Assembly: GCA_013378375.1 (NCBI GenBank)
Contig: JACAFT010000005.1
Location: 1 to 43,705 of the forward strand
Direction of reading: 5' to 3'
DNA from: UBA57 sp013378375
GTDB lineage: Archaea; Thermoproteota; Nitrososphaeria; Nitrososphaerales; UBA57
Length of the DNA stretch: 43,705 nucleotides
Shown here: positions 18,457-26,827 of the stretch, piece by piece
Layout of the letters: each line of letters begins with the position of its first letter
Numbering within the stretch: position 1 is the stretch's first letter
Translations under genes and position numbers: made by a program
Notes under the pieces: model-generated
The model's input: the letters and a program-made list of their open reading frames with translations, nothing else
What the model was told of the DNA's origin: nothing
The model's database searches: none

Positions 18457-18992
18457 ACAATCAAAAATTAAAAAATTTCTTTATGTTTGTTCAGAAATTA
18501 AAAATAATTAATAGAAAAGGATGGTTAATAAAAACTGATATAAAAGAAGTTGAATCTGTTGCAGATCATAGTTATTCTGCAACAACTATGGCAATGGTTT
18601 GTTCAGATATGTTAAAATTGGATACAGAAAAAGTCATGAAAATGATGTTAATACACGATTTACCAGAATCGATTATTGGAGATTTGCTCCCTGGAGAAAA
18701 TCCAAATAAATCTCGCGAAGAAAATGATGCAATGATCAAAATTATAAATAATTTGCCTAAAGAAATTCAAGATGATTATATAGAAATTTGGAAAGAATTA
18801 AAAAAATCAGAGTCAAAAGAAGCTATTTTAGTACATGAAATAGATAAATTAGAATTAATGATGCAATTATTGGCATACAAAGAACATTTATCAAAAAAAT
18901 CAATTAAAGAATTTCTACGTTCTTCAGAGTCAAAGATAAACTCCAAACTAACTAAAGACATATTTGACAATATTGTTTATGAACTAGAGTAA
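18453..18992 (+). CDS. HD-domain hydrolase, YfbR/HDDC2-like nucleotidase
   Basis: A 179-residue HD-domain metal-dependent phosphohydrolase. The metal ligands are visible: His in VADHSYSATTMAM, the HD pair in LIHDLPES, and the late Asp in HEIDKLELM. The pattern VADHS-HDLPE-GDLLPG matches the YfbR/HDDC2 5'-deoxynucleotidase branch, which dephosphorylates dNMPs in bacteria. The substrate here is not shown. It begins inside the fen1 stop codon (ATGA), so translation is probably coupled, which fits a nucleotide or DNA maintenance role. Confidence 0.85.
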   Translation: MNNQKLKNFFMFVQKLKIINRKGWLIKTDIKEVESVADHSYSATTMAMVCSDMLKLDTEKVMKMMLIHDLPESIIGDLLPGENPNKSREENDAMIKIINNLPKEIQDDYIEIWKELKKSESKEAILVHEIDKLELMMQLLAYKEHLSKKSIKEFLRSSESKINSKLTKDIFDNIVYELE

Positions 18993-19041
18993 TTATTCAT
19001 ATAAGAATAATATTATCAAAAAAATATTTATTTATGAATAA
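18993..19041. promoter_or_regulatory. Inverted repeat around a TATA-like box before threonine synthase
   Basis: TTATTCATA (18993-19001) and TATGAATAA (19033-19041) are perfect 9-base inverted arms separated by 31 bases. A TATA-like ATTTATTTA at about 19026-19034 lies near the second arm, and the ATG of the next gene at 19058 is at the distance expected for a leaderless message. The repeat could be an operator, or a terminator stem for the HD gene. AT-rich sequence makes chance repeats common. Confidence 0.35.
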
Positions 19042-19057
19042 GTATTTTTAGACTTGT

Positions 19058-20278
19058 ATGACGATCAAATATCTAAAATGTCGGAAATGTTCAAAACAAT
19101 TTGATGTAGATTTAAAATATGTTTGTGATGATTGTTTCAATCCATTAGACGTAGTATATGATTTTGAAAAAATCAAACTAACAAAAGAAACAATTAAAAA
19201 TAGAGAAAAAAGTTTATGGAGATATTTTGAATTATTACCATTAAGAAACAAAAACAACATAATAGACATAGGTGCAGGATATACACCATTACACAAAGCA
19301 GATAAACTCGCAAAGAAATTAGGATTAAATAATCTGTATATAAAAAACGATACAGTCAACCCGTCATTTTCGTTTAAGGACAGACCTGCAGGAGTAGCAG
19401 TATCTAAAGCAATAGAAATAGGTCTAGAAGCAGTAGGAGCTCCTTCTACAGGAAATTTAGCGTCAGCTACTGCAGCACACGCAGCAAGAGCAGGAATACC
19501 ATGTTATATTTTTATTCCTCATAACATTGAGAAAGCAAAAATATCTCAAATTCAGACGTATGGAGCTAATATAATACCAGTAAATGGAACTTATGACGAT
19601 GCAAATAGATTGGCATCATATGCAGGGGATCAATACAACATAGGAATAGTAAATGTAAATTTAAGAACATACTATGTTGAAGGTTCAAAGACACTTGCAT
19701 TTGAAGTATGTGAACAATTAGGATGGTCAGCCCCAGATCATGTAATAGTTCCAACAGGAAGTGGTGCATTATTATGTGCAATAGACAGAGGATTAAAAGA
19801 ATTTAATAAAGTTGATTTAATATCAAACAATAAAACAAAAATCACTAGCGCGCAACCAGATGGTTGTTCTCCCATAGTAGATGCAATAAAAAATAACAGT
19901 AATTTAATAAAACCTGTGAAGAAACCAAACACTCTAGCTAAGAGTCTTGCAATAGGAGAACCTGGAGACGGGATATTTGCAATAGAAACGGTAAAAAACT
20001 CTGGAGGATATGGAGAAAAGGCAAATGATGAAGAAATAAGAGAGTCCATTAGGCTTTTAGCAAGTACTGAAGGTATATTTGCGGAACCAGGAGGAGCAGT
20101 ATCTATTGCAGTATTACAGAAATTGGTAAAACAGAACAGAGTCGATCCAGATGAGAAAATAGTATGCTATGTAACAGGAAATGGTCTAAAAGCCCCAGAA
20201 GCACCATTTATTCAACAACCAGAATTAAAGATTGTTGAACCCAAAAGAGAAGTATTACTGGACATAATAGGTCGATAA
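19058..20278 (+). CDS. thrC: Threonine synthase-family PLP enzyme
   Basis: Fold-type II PLP enzyme of 406 residues; the family converts O-phosphohomoserine to threonine. An N-terminal zinc-ribbon-like part (CRKCSKQF, then CDDCFNP) precedes the catalytic core. PLP-binding Lys lies in PSFSFKDRPAGVAV, the phosphate loop in VPTGSGALL, and the substrate loop in GAPSTGNLASATAAHAARAG. Threonine synthase is the family default, but the gene is only three bases upstream of a MoaD/ThiS-like carrier and its E1. A carrier-dependent sulfur-transfer enzyme, analogous to CysM with CysO in mycobacteria, is an alternative. Confidence 0.88.
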   Translation: MTIKYLKCRKCSKQFDVDLKYVCDDCFNPLDVVYDFEKIKLTKETIKNREKSLWRYFELLPLRNKNNIIDIGAGYTPLHKADKLAKKLGLNNLYIKNDTVNPSFSFKDRPAGVAVSKAIEIGLEAVGAPSTGNLASATAAHAARAGIPCYIFIPHNIEKAKISQIQTYGANIIPVNGTYDDANRLASYAGDQYNIGIVNVNLRTYYVEGSKTLAFEVCEQLGWSAPDHVIVPTGSGALLCAIDRGLKEFNKVDLISNNKTKITSAQPDGCSPIVDAIKNNSNLIKPVKKPNTLAKSLAIGEPGDGIFAIETVKNSGGYGEKANDEEIRESIRLLASTEGIFAEPGGAVSIAVLQKLVKQNRVDPDEKIVCYVTGNGLKAPEAPFIQQPELKIVEPKREVLLDIIGR

Positions 20279-20281
20279 TAA

Positions 20282-20563
20282 ATGACAGAAGTAAAAGTCT
20301 TAATTCCTGCAGTAATGTCGTCTTCTACAAATGGTGAAAGAGAAGTGGAAATAGAAGGCAGTACTGTAATTGAAGTGATTGATGAATTAGCAAAAAAATA
20401 CGGGGACGGATTCAAGAATAAAGTAATAGACAATAATGGAAAATTAAAACCAATAATCAATGTTTATGTCAATGACGAAAACATAAAATTCCTCGAGGAT
20501 CTTCAAACAATATTAAAAGACAAAGATGAGATTTTATTTTTGCCAGCAGTAAGTGGTGGATAA
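20282..20563 (+). CDS. Ubiquitin-like sulfur-carrier protein (MoaD/ThiS family)
   Basis: A 93-residue beta-grasp protein. It starts VKVLIPAVMSS, carries the family stretch EGSTVIEVIDELAKKYGDGFKNK (cited in part), then INVYVNDENI and ends FLPAVSGG. The C-terminal Gly-Gly is the site that an E1-like enzyme adenylates and that becomes a thiocarboxylate, for molybdopterin or thiamine synthesis, tRNA thiolation, or protein tagging. The E1-like partner is the next gene. The neighbouring threonine-synthase-family gene is not usual for molybdopterin synthesis, so its role is best left open. Confidence 0.92.
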   Translation: MTEVKVLIPAVMSSSTNGEREVEIEGSTVIEVIDELAKKYGDGFKNKVIDNNGKLKPIINVYVNDENIKFLEDLQTILKDKDEILFLPAVSGG

Positions 20564-20567
20564 ATTA

Positions 20568-21671
20568 ATGGAATTATCAGATACAGAAATTGAGAGATAT
20601 TCAAGACAAATTGTCATGGACGAAATTGGTTTTGAAGGACAACAAAAATTAAAGAATGCAAGAATAACTGTAATAGGAATAGGAGGTTTAGGATCTCCGA
20701 TAACTCAACAACTAGTAGCTATGGGAATTGGAACAATAAGAATCGTGGACAGAGATGTAGTAGAAGTGTCGAATTTACATAGACAAGTTTTATATGGAGA
20801 TAAAGATGTCGGATTATCAAAAGCTGAAGCAGCACACGATAGATTAAAAAGAATAAATCCTCAAGTGAAGGTCGAGCCTTTAACACTATCAATTAATGAT
20901 GATACAGTGGACGAAGTAATCAGTGATTCAGACGTAGTTATAGATGGATTAGATTCAGTATCTGCAAGATATTCTATCAATAGAGCATGTGTAAGATTAA
21001 ACATACCATATGTCTTTGGATCTGCAATAGTAACGACAGGTTCATCTACTTCAATAATTCCTGGTAAAACACCTTGTTTGGAGTGTTTTCAACCATCATT
21101 AAAAGACGAAGAAATGCCAAAATGCGGAACAGAAGGAGTCCATCCATCAATATTAACCACAATATCAAGTGTTCAGGTTTCTGAGGCTGTAAGGATAATA
21201 ATTGGAAAAGAACCAAATTTAGCAAATAAACTATTCTTAGCCGATATTAATGATCTCAATTATGATAAAGTCAAAATAATCAAACAGCCCAAATGTAATG
21301 TATGTGGAATTAACGCAAATTTGACAGCAAAAAAATCAAAGAGAAAATTAATAGAAGACATATGTGGAAGAGAAGGAAAATCAGTTCATATTATTAGTCC
21401 AAAAGAGAATCTCAATATCGACTTGAAGCGTTTAAATGAAATCATCGAGGAAAAAAAATTAAGAATAATTCGGGAAGGGGAATTAGGTACAACCATACAA
21501 TACAATGAACAGATAACAATCAGTATTGTGTCTAGCGGGGTATCAATAATAGTTGGTGCATTAGAAGAGAAACGAGCATTAGAAGTATTTAATGAAATAA
21601 TAATTAATGAATTAAACATTAATCCCGAAAAAATTGATAGTGAATTTGAAAAGTTAGTGCAATTCAACTAA
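20568..21671 (+). CDS. E1-like adenylyltransferase (MoeB/ThiF/UbaA type) with a C-terminal extension
   Basis: Activates the C-terminus of ubiquitin-like sulfur carriers using ATP. The Rossmann loop GIGGLGSPITQQLVAMG, the RxxR region NLHRQVLY, the SATIVTTGS-like segment and the Zn pairs CLECF and CNVCG are visible. The start is set at ATG 20568, because the longer frame from GTG 20553 overlaps the coding end of the carrier. Residues about 235-250 bear PKCGTEGVHPSI, the region of the catalytic cysteine in this family. The last 105 residues, rich in Lys, Glu and Ile, are an extension I cannot assign; it is not a rhodanese domain. Confidence 0.9.
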   Translation: MELSDTEIERYSRQIVMDEIGFEGQQKLKNARITVIGIGGLGSPITQQLVAMGIGTIRIVDRDVVEVSNLHRQVLYGDKDVGLSKAEAAHDRLKRINPQVKVEPLTLSINDDTVDEVISDSDVVIDGLDSVSARYSINRACVRLNIPYVFGSAIVTTGSSTSIIPGKTPCLECFQPSLKDEEMPKCGTEGVHPSILTTISSVQVSEAVRIIIGKEPNLANKLFLADINDLNYDKVKIIKQPKCNVCGINANLTAKKSKRKLIEDICGREGKSVHIISPKENLNIDLKRLNEIIEEKKLRIIREGELGTTIQYNEQITISIVSSGVSIIVGALEEKRALEVFNEIIINELNINPEKIDSEFEKLVQFN

Positions 21672-22133
21672 TTATATGTTTTTTATCATTCGCACGTGTT
21701 TAATTCCACATTCAATAAATTCAGAACCAGAAACAGACCAACCAAATTTCGAATACCAATCAACAAGATAAGATTGTGCGTTCATCTCTATTGGTTTCGA
21801 GTCAATAATTGAATCTAAATAATCAAGAAGACTAGTTCCAATACCATGTTTTTGAAAATCAGGGTCAACTGCAAATCGTCCTAATCTCAATGGAGAGTGG
21901 TTATCAAATAATCTTGCAGTAGTAATAATTTTATTATTTGGAAGCTTGCCAATTATATGTGTACAAGATACATCTCTGCCATCAATTTCAATACATTCTC
22001 CATCAGAAACATCAACTAATCGTTGTTGATGATTAAAAACAAGGCTTCGTAATCTTAATATATAATATAAATCATCCAGAGAAAGATCGTGAAATTTGTG
22101 ATGAAAAAATTTAATAGATGTGTTTAAAGCCAC
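21672..22133 (-). CDS. GNAT acetyltransferase, ElaA-like
   Basis: A 153-residue GNAT-fold protein. The ElaA-type pattern is visible: LDDLYYILRLRSLVF near the N-terminus, then TARLFDN, the acetyl-CoA-binding stretch LGRFAVDPDFQKHGIGTSLL, and NAQSYLVDWYSKFGW near the C-terminus. Starts at GTG 22133; no in-frame ATG occurs in a useful position. The substrate is unknown. It ends directly against the stop of the convergent E1-like gene and lies 23 bases downstream of EF-2 on the same strand. Confidence 0.88.
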   Translation of the reverse strand: MALNTSIKFFHHKFHDLSLDDLYYILRLRSLVFNHQQRLVDVSDGECIEIDGRDVSCTHIIGKLPNNKIITTARLFDNHSPLRLGRFAVDPDFQKHGIGTSLLDYLDSIIDSKPIEMNAQSYLVDWYSKFGWSVSGSEFIECGIKHVRMIKNI

Positions 22134-22156
22134 AAATAAAGTAAAACAAAGAACGA

Positions 22157-24349
22157 TTAATCTTTATCGATAAAATCAGATGCTGGAGGAGGTGAAGAAG
22201 ATAACCCACGTCGTTTTCTAACATCAGTAATAACAGTAGAAAGCATTGAAGCAGGTATTTGAGACCATTCTTTAAAGTGTGTAGACCAAATTGCTTTTCC
22301 TGCAGTAGCACCACGCATTTTTTCAGATAGATCAAAGGTTTCTGCAGCAGGAATTTCGCCAAGTATAACAGACAAGTGAGCCTTTTGAGTAATTTCGCCT
22401 ACTTTTCCACGTTTTGAAGATATAACACCTGCAATTTCTCCAATCAAATCAGAAGGAGCTTTTACTTCAATTGCTTGAATTGGTTCCAAAAGTGTTGGTT
22501 TAGCAGAAAGAAGTGATCCAAGAATAGCCCTTCTAGTAGCAGGCATTAATTGTGCATAGCTTCTATGAGCAACATCTTCATGTGGAACATAATGATGAAA
22601 AATTGCCTTAATACCTCGACAATTTTCATATGCAATAGGACCATTTTCCATAACGTCCGCAAAACCTGCACGTATAGAATCCATTGATTCTTGAACATAT
22701 TGAACACCTTTCGTAGCATCAACAAACATATTTCCGCCAGGATCAATTGTAACAACGCGTTTTGCTTCATCTCTATCCCAACCGGCATTTCTTAAAATTT
22801 CTGCCAATTCTTTTTTATCAGTATTATCATTAATTTTTCCATTACGAATAAGTCCAATTACTTCATCACTTAATGGTTCCACACGTAAAAATAATTTATT
22901 ATGTCGATTGGGAGACTTGGCCATTATTGGGCCAGCAGTACCAGAAATTGTTTCACGATAATTAATAAGTGGAGGGGAAGTAATAATTTCAATCTCTTGT
23001 TCTTTTAGCAGATTAGTAGCTACATCAAGATGAAGTACTCCCATTCCTGCAATGAGCATTTCACCACTTTCTTCGTTAATCTTTACAATAAGACTTGGAT
23101 CTTCAATATTGAGTTTTCGTAAGGCTTCAACCAATTTTGGTAGTTCCTTAGGATGTTTAGATTCAACAGCAATAGTGACAACAGGTTCAGATACATACGC
23201 AATCTGTTCAAATTGTGCAAAACCTTTTGTAGAACTGAGAGTTTCGCCTGCACGAGCGTGTTCTAGTCCCAACAATGCAGGAATATTACCTGCAGTAAAT
23301 TTACCAACCAATTCACGTTGATTGCCCATGAACATATTTACAGACTGAATTCTTCCGTTTCGTTTAGCGCCCAAAAGTTCTACTGTATCTCCGTCCTTTA
23401 ATGTTCCAGAGAATAATCTTCCAGTAGCAACACTGCCAGCATGAGGATCAATATTGATGTTAACAATCATCATAACCGCAGGGCCATTTTCATCACAATT
23501 AAGTAGCGCTTTTCCAATTTCGCTATCTAGATCACCTTTCCAGATTTTTGGAATACGGTATTTTTGGGCTACATGAGGCGCAGGATGATGTTGGATTACC
23601 ATTCCAAGAATAGCTTCGTGTAGTGGTGATTGTTCAACAAGTTCGTCAACTTTGTCATTATTATATGCGTCAAAAATAGTTTTGAAGTTTACACCAGTCT
23701 TTTTAGACGTAGCAGCACTGAATGCCCATCTATCTTTTGCAGATCCAAATGCAATACTGTTATCTTGAATACTTACTTTCCATTTATCTTTTAGTTCAGG
23801 TTCTGCGTACAAATCAATTAATTGATTAAATTCACTTATTACACCCATAAGATGTTCTTGCATTTTATCAGGGGTCAATCGTAATTCTTTGACTAGTCGA
23901 TCGATTTTATTAATATAAAGAACGGGTCGAACACGTTCTTCCAATGCTTGTCTTGTAACTGTTTCAGTTTGAGTCATTACGCCTTCTACAGCGTCAGAAA
24001 CAACAATGGCTCCATCGATTGCACGAAGGCTTCTAGATACTCGTGTATTAAAATCAACATGTCCAGGAGTGTCTATCATATTGAAAACGTAAGGAGTTCC
24101 AGCTTGTTCGTGATAGAGAGTAATATTAGTAGAATTAATGGTAATGCCTCGTTTTTGTTCCATATCCATAGTATCTAATGCAAGAGCTTCTCCAGCAACA
24201 CTAGGACTGATAATACCACAGCCAGAAAGTAAACTGTCACTCATAGTAGTTTTGCCATGGTCAACATGAGCAATAACACCAAAATTCCGAATTTGGTCTT
24301 TGTTGCCGATAACTTTCATTATGTCATTAGTAGATTTGTATTTTGGCAT
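22157..24349 (-). CDS. fusA: Elongation factor 2
   Basis: Translocase GTPase of 730 residues. The G1 motif AHVDHGKTT, G3 DTPGHVDF, and G4 NKIDR are present, then the beta-barrel (GAKRNGRIQSVN), EF-G-like domains III-V and a C-terminal EF-2 stretch ending SDFIDKD. His595 in EDVAHRSYAQL is at the diphthamide position; the usual following Gly is Ser here. The upstream GVISSKRGKVGEITQ is typical. No intein was seen. The ATG at 24349 fits the MPKYKSTNDIMKVI start of archaeal EF-2. Confidence 0.98.
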   Translation of the reverse strand: MPKYKSTNDIMKVIGNKDQIRNFGVIAHVDHGKTTMSDSLLSGCGIISPSVAGEALALDTMDMEQKRGITINSTNITLYHEQAGTPYVFNMIDTPGHVDFNTRVSRSLRAIDGAIVVSDAVEGVMTQTETVTRQALEERVRPVLYINKIDRLVKELRLTPDKMQEHLMGVISEFNQLIDLYAEPELKDKWKVSIQDNSIAFGSAKDRWAFSAATSKKTGVNFKTIFDAYNNDKVDELVEQSPLHEAILGMVIQHHPAPHVAQKYRIPKIWKGDLDSEIGKALLNCDENGPAVMMIVNINIDPHAGSVATGRLFSGTLKDGDTVELLGAKRNGRIQSVNMFMGNQRELVGKFTAGNIPALLGLEHARAGETLSSTKGFAQFEQIAYVSEPVVTIAVESKHPKELPKLVEALRKLNIEDPSLIVKINEESGEMLIAGMGVLHLDVATNLLKEQEIEIITSPPLINYRETISGTAGPIMAKSPNRHNKLFLRVEPLSDEVIGLIRNGKINDNTDKKELAEILRNAGWDRDEAKRVVTIDPGGNMFVDATKGVQYVQESMDSIRAGFADVMENGPIAYENCRGIKAIFHHYVPHEDVAHRSYAQLMPATRRAILGSLLSAKPTLLEPIQAIEVKAPSDLIGEIAGVISSKRGKVGEITQKAHLSVILGEIPAAETFDLSEKMRGATAGKAIWSTHFKEWSQIPASMLSTVITDVRKRRGLSSSPPPASDFIDKD

Positions 24350-24387
24350 GTATTTACACTGATACAGTTAATGAAAAATATCTATTA

Positions 24388-25641
24388 TTAAATTCTTTGG
24401 ATTAAGTTAAAAAAATTATGAATTGAATCTTTGTAAATATCAATAGATGTAAGAAACTCGTCTATAACTATACTTTCATCAGAAGTATGGGACAAATGAG
24501 GATTTCCGGGACCATAAGTTATTACGGGAATTTCCAATGAAGTACCGAGAACATTCATATCGCCCGTACCAGTTTTATTAACAAACTGCGGTTTAGAGTG
24601 CAATTTGTCAATTATAGCTCTACTAACAGATCTACTAACAACAGATGATTTAGAACTTTCAAATGCAGGAGTTGAATCTATAATTTCATACGAATAAATA
24701 TGATTTTTTGTATTAAATTCAGATACGATTTTATCAAGGTTTGAGACGATTATATCAGAATCATAATTAAACGGATATCGTATATCGCATATCAGATCAC
24801 ATTTACCAGGCATAACATTATCGGCAATTCCACCATTAATCTGAGTCAAACACGAAGTAACTTGTTGATAATGATTATCCACATTAGTTTCAAGTTCGTT
24901 TTTTAAAGAATTCCACAACTTGAATAACAATTCTATAGAATTAGACGACATCCAAGGGGCACTTGCATGTACAGAAGGAGTGTTACAACTAAATTTTACA
25001 GAAAATCTCCCTTTATATCCAACAGTAATTTTGTCAATGCCGCTTGGCTCTCCAAAAATAGCACAATCAGGTTTAATATTTCCCTTTATTAATTCCCTAA
25101 TTCCAGCTCCAGTTCCTTCTTCATCAGTAACTGCTGCAAAAATAATTTTTCCAGTTTTTAATTTATCTTTAAAAGAAGAAGCTGCAATCAACATAGAAAT
25201 AAGAGAAGATTTAGCGTCAGAAGCACCTCTTCCATAGATTACATTATCTTTAATTTCAACATTAATTAGACCAGGAACAGTATCCATATGTCCACAAAGT
25301 AATAGAACAGGACCACCTTCACCAATTTCGCCAATAACATTATTAGCTGAATCTCGCGTTACATTTAAAAATCCATAATCAGTCACAGTATTAAACAAAA
25401 AATCAGAAAATTCTTTTTCTTGTCCTGAAGGAGAATAAATCTTGAGAGATTCTTCGAGAAGAGTTAAATGTTTATTACTCAAAGTAATTGTAAAATTTTT
25501 AATTGCTCCTGAAGAAATTAATTTATCAATACGTGCTCGAACACTGCCTTCAGACAGATTGACTTTTTGTGCAATTTCAGTATTAGGAGTTCTAGAATCC
25601 TTTGTAAGAATTTTAATTATAGTCTTATCTATATCGTCCAT
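24388..25641 (-). CDS. lysK: [LysW]-lysine/ornithine hydrolase with an N-terminal Lrp-type HTH domain
   Basis: Last enzyme of the carrier-protein pathway: releases lysine (or ornithine) from LysW. The M20 peptidase part starts near residue 62 (LEESLKIYSPSG) and carries the metal-site residues His118 and Asp120 in CGHMDT, Asp142 in GRGASDAK, Glu174/175 in TDEEGTG, Glu198 in GEPSG, and a late His in NPHLSHTSDE. Residues about 1-57 match the Lrp/AsnC DNA-binding domain: DDIDKTIIKIL, SRTPNTEIAQKVNLSEGSVR, ARIDKLISSGAIKNF. The frame runs unbroken through the junction. Standard LysK lacks this domain. It starts one base after the lysJ stop. Confidence 0.9.
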   Translation of the reverse strand: MDDIDKTIIKILTKDSRTPNTEIAQKVNLSEGSVRARIDKLISSGAIKNFTITLSNKHLTLLEESLKIYSPSGQEKEFSDFLFNTVTDYGFLNVTRDSANNVIGEIGEGGPVLLLCGHMDTVPGLINVEIKDNVIYGRGASDAKSSLISMLIAASSFKDKLKTGKIIFAAVTDEEGTGAGIRELIKGNIKPDCAIFGEPSGIDKITVGYKGRFSVKFSCNTPSVHASAPWMSSNSIELLFKLWNSLKNELETNVDNHYQQVTSCLTQINGGIADNVMPGKCDLICDIRYPFNYDSDIIVSNLDKIVSEFNTKNHIYSYEIIDSTPAFESSKSSVVSRSVSRAIIDKLHSKPQFVNKTGTGDMNVLGTSLEIPVITYGPGNPHLSHTSDESIVIDEFLTSIDIYKDSIHNFFNLIQRI

Positions 25642-25642
25642 T

Positions 25643-26827
25643 TCATTCTACCTTATTTTGAAAATCTTTAAATAATTTGTTTAGAATTTGCAATGCAGAA
25701 TTAACATGGGACTCGGTCAATGTTAACGAAGGCAAGAATCTCAATATTGTTCTGCCAGAATACAACATAATCAGTCCATTATTCAATCCATTAAATAATA
25801 TATCTTTAATTGGAAATTTTGATTCAATAGCAAGCATCAATCCAATACCACGAATATCACGAATAAAATGATATTCAGAATTTAGTTCTTCAAGTCCATT
25901 AAGAAATAGTTTTCCAGTTTTTTCTGCATTGGTAATGATATTTTCGTTTATTATATATTCAATAGATGCATTAATTGCAGAAGATGTTAAGGGATTGCCA
26001 CCAAAAGTAGTAGTATGTTCTCCAAGTGAAAAATTTGTCATATCACTTCTTGAAATCATTACTCCAACAGGCATTCCTCCTGCCAATCCTTTACCAATAC
26101 ATAAAATATCTGGTTTCAAACCATAATGTTCATGAGCCCACATTTTACCGGTCCTTCCCAGACCAGTCTGGATTTCATCAATGACTAATAATACATTATA
26201 CTTTTCACATTGCTCTTGCAATTGCTTGAAATATTCATCTGAAGCAAATTTTACTCCGTTTTCTCCTTGAATAACTTCTAGAAATACAGCTCCAGTATCA
26301 TCATTAATATTTGATAATGAATCAACATCTCCAAATGGGATAAAATCAACGTCATCAAGAAGAGGTTGAAAGGATTTTTTATATTTAGGATTCCAAGTAA
26401 GAGATAATGAACCAATTGTTTTACCATGATAAGAACCAGACATAGAAATAATATTATTTTTTGAATGTTTTTTACATAATTTCAATGCCGCTTCTATTGC
26501 TTCAGATCCACTATTACATAAGTAGATATTATCTAGATTGTTTGGAGTAATTTTATTTATGTTTAAGACAGCTTTTGCTCTTTCCTCATTATAGAATGAA
26601 CCATGACAACTAGTTAGTTTTTTTGCTTGATTGCTTATCGCTTGAACAATTTTATTATTTGAGTGTCCTAACAATGATACTCCATATCCGCCCATTAAAT
26701 CTAGATATTTTTTACCTGAAGAATCCCAAACATAACAATCATCGCCCTTATCAAGAACAATTGGAAATTTTTGGTAAACAGGAGCCAAATATTGATCTTC
26801 TGAATTAATTAATTCTTCATCATTCAT
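25643..26827 (-). CDS. lysJ: [LysW]-aminoadipate semialdehyde/glutamate semialdehyde aminotransferase
   Basis: PLP-dependent class III aminotransferase of 394 residues that turns the LysW-bound semialdehyde into the LysW-bound amine. The active-site Lys lies in LCIGKGLAGGMPVG, preceded by LLVIDEIQTGLGRTGKMW with the Asp that holds the PLP nitrogen. The context MGGYGVSLLGHSNNKIV is typical of the ArgD/LysJ group. It overlaps lysZ by eight bases and abuts lysK, within the operon. The dual use for lysine and ornithine is known in Sulfolobus and Thermus relatives and inferred here. Confidence 0.94.
   Translation of the reverse strand: MNDEELINSEDQYLAPVYQKFPIVLDKGDDCYVWDSSGKKYLDLMGGYGVSLLGHSNNKIVQAISNQAKKLTSCHGSFYNEERAKAVLNINKITPNNLDNIYLCNSGSEAIEAALKLCKKHSKNNIISMSGSYHGKTIGSLSLTWNPKYKKSFQPLLDDVDFIPFGDVDSLSNINDDTGAVFLEVIQGENGVKFASDEYFKQLQEQCEKYNVLLVIDEIQTGLGRTGKMWAHEHYGLKPDILCIGKGLAGGMPVGVMISRSDMTNFSLGEHTTTFGGNPLTSSAINASIEYIINENIITNAEKTGKLFLNGLEELNSEYHFIRDIRGIGLMLAIESKFPIKDILFNGLNNGLIMLYSGRTILRFLPSLTLTESHVNSALQILNKLFKDFQNKVE

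Noticed and set aside
22157..24349. Loss of the diphthamide site in EF-2
   Set aside because: The histidine is present (AHRSYAQL); only the following Gly is Ser, so the modification could still occur.
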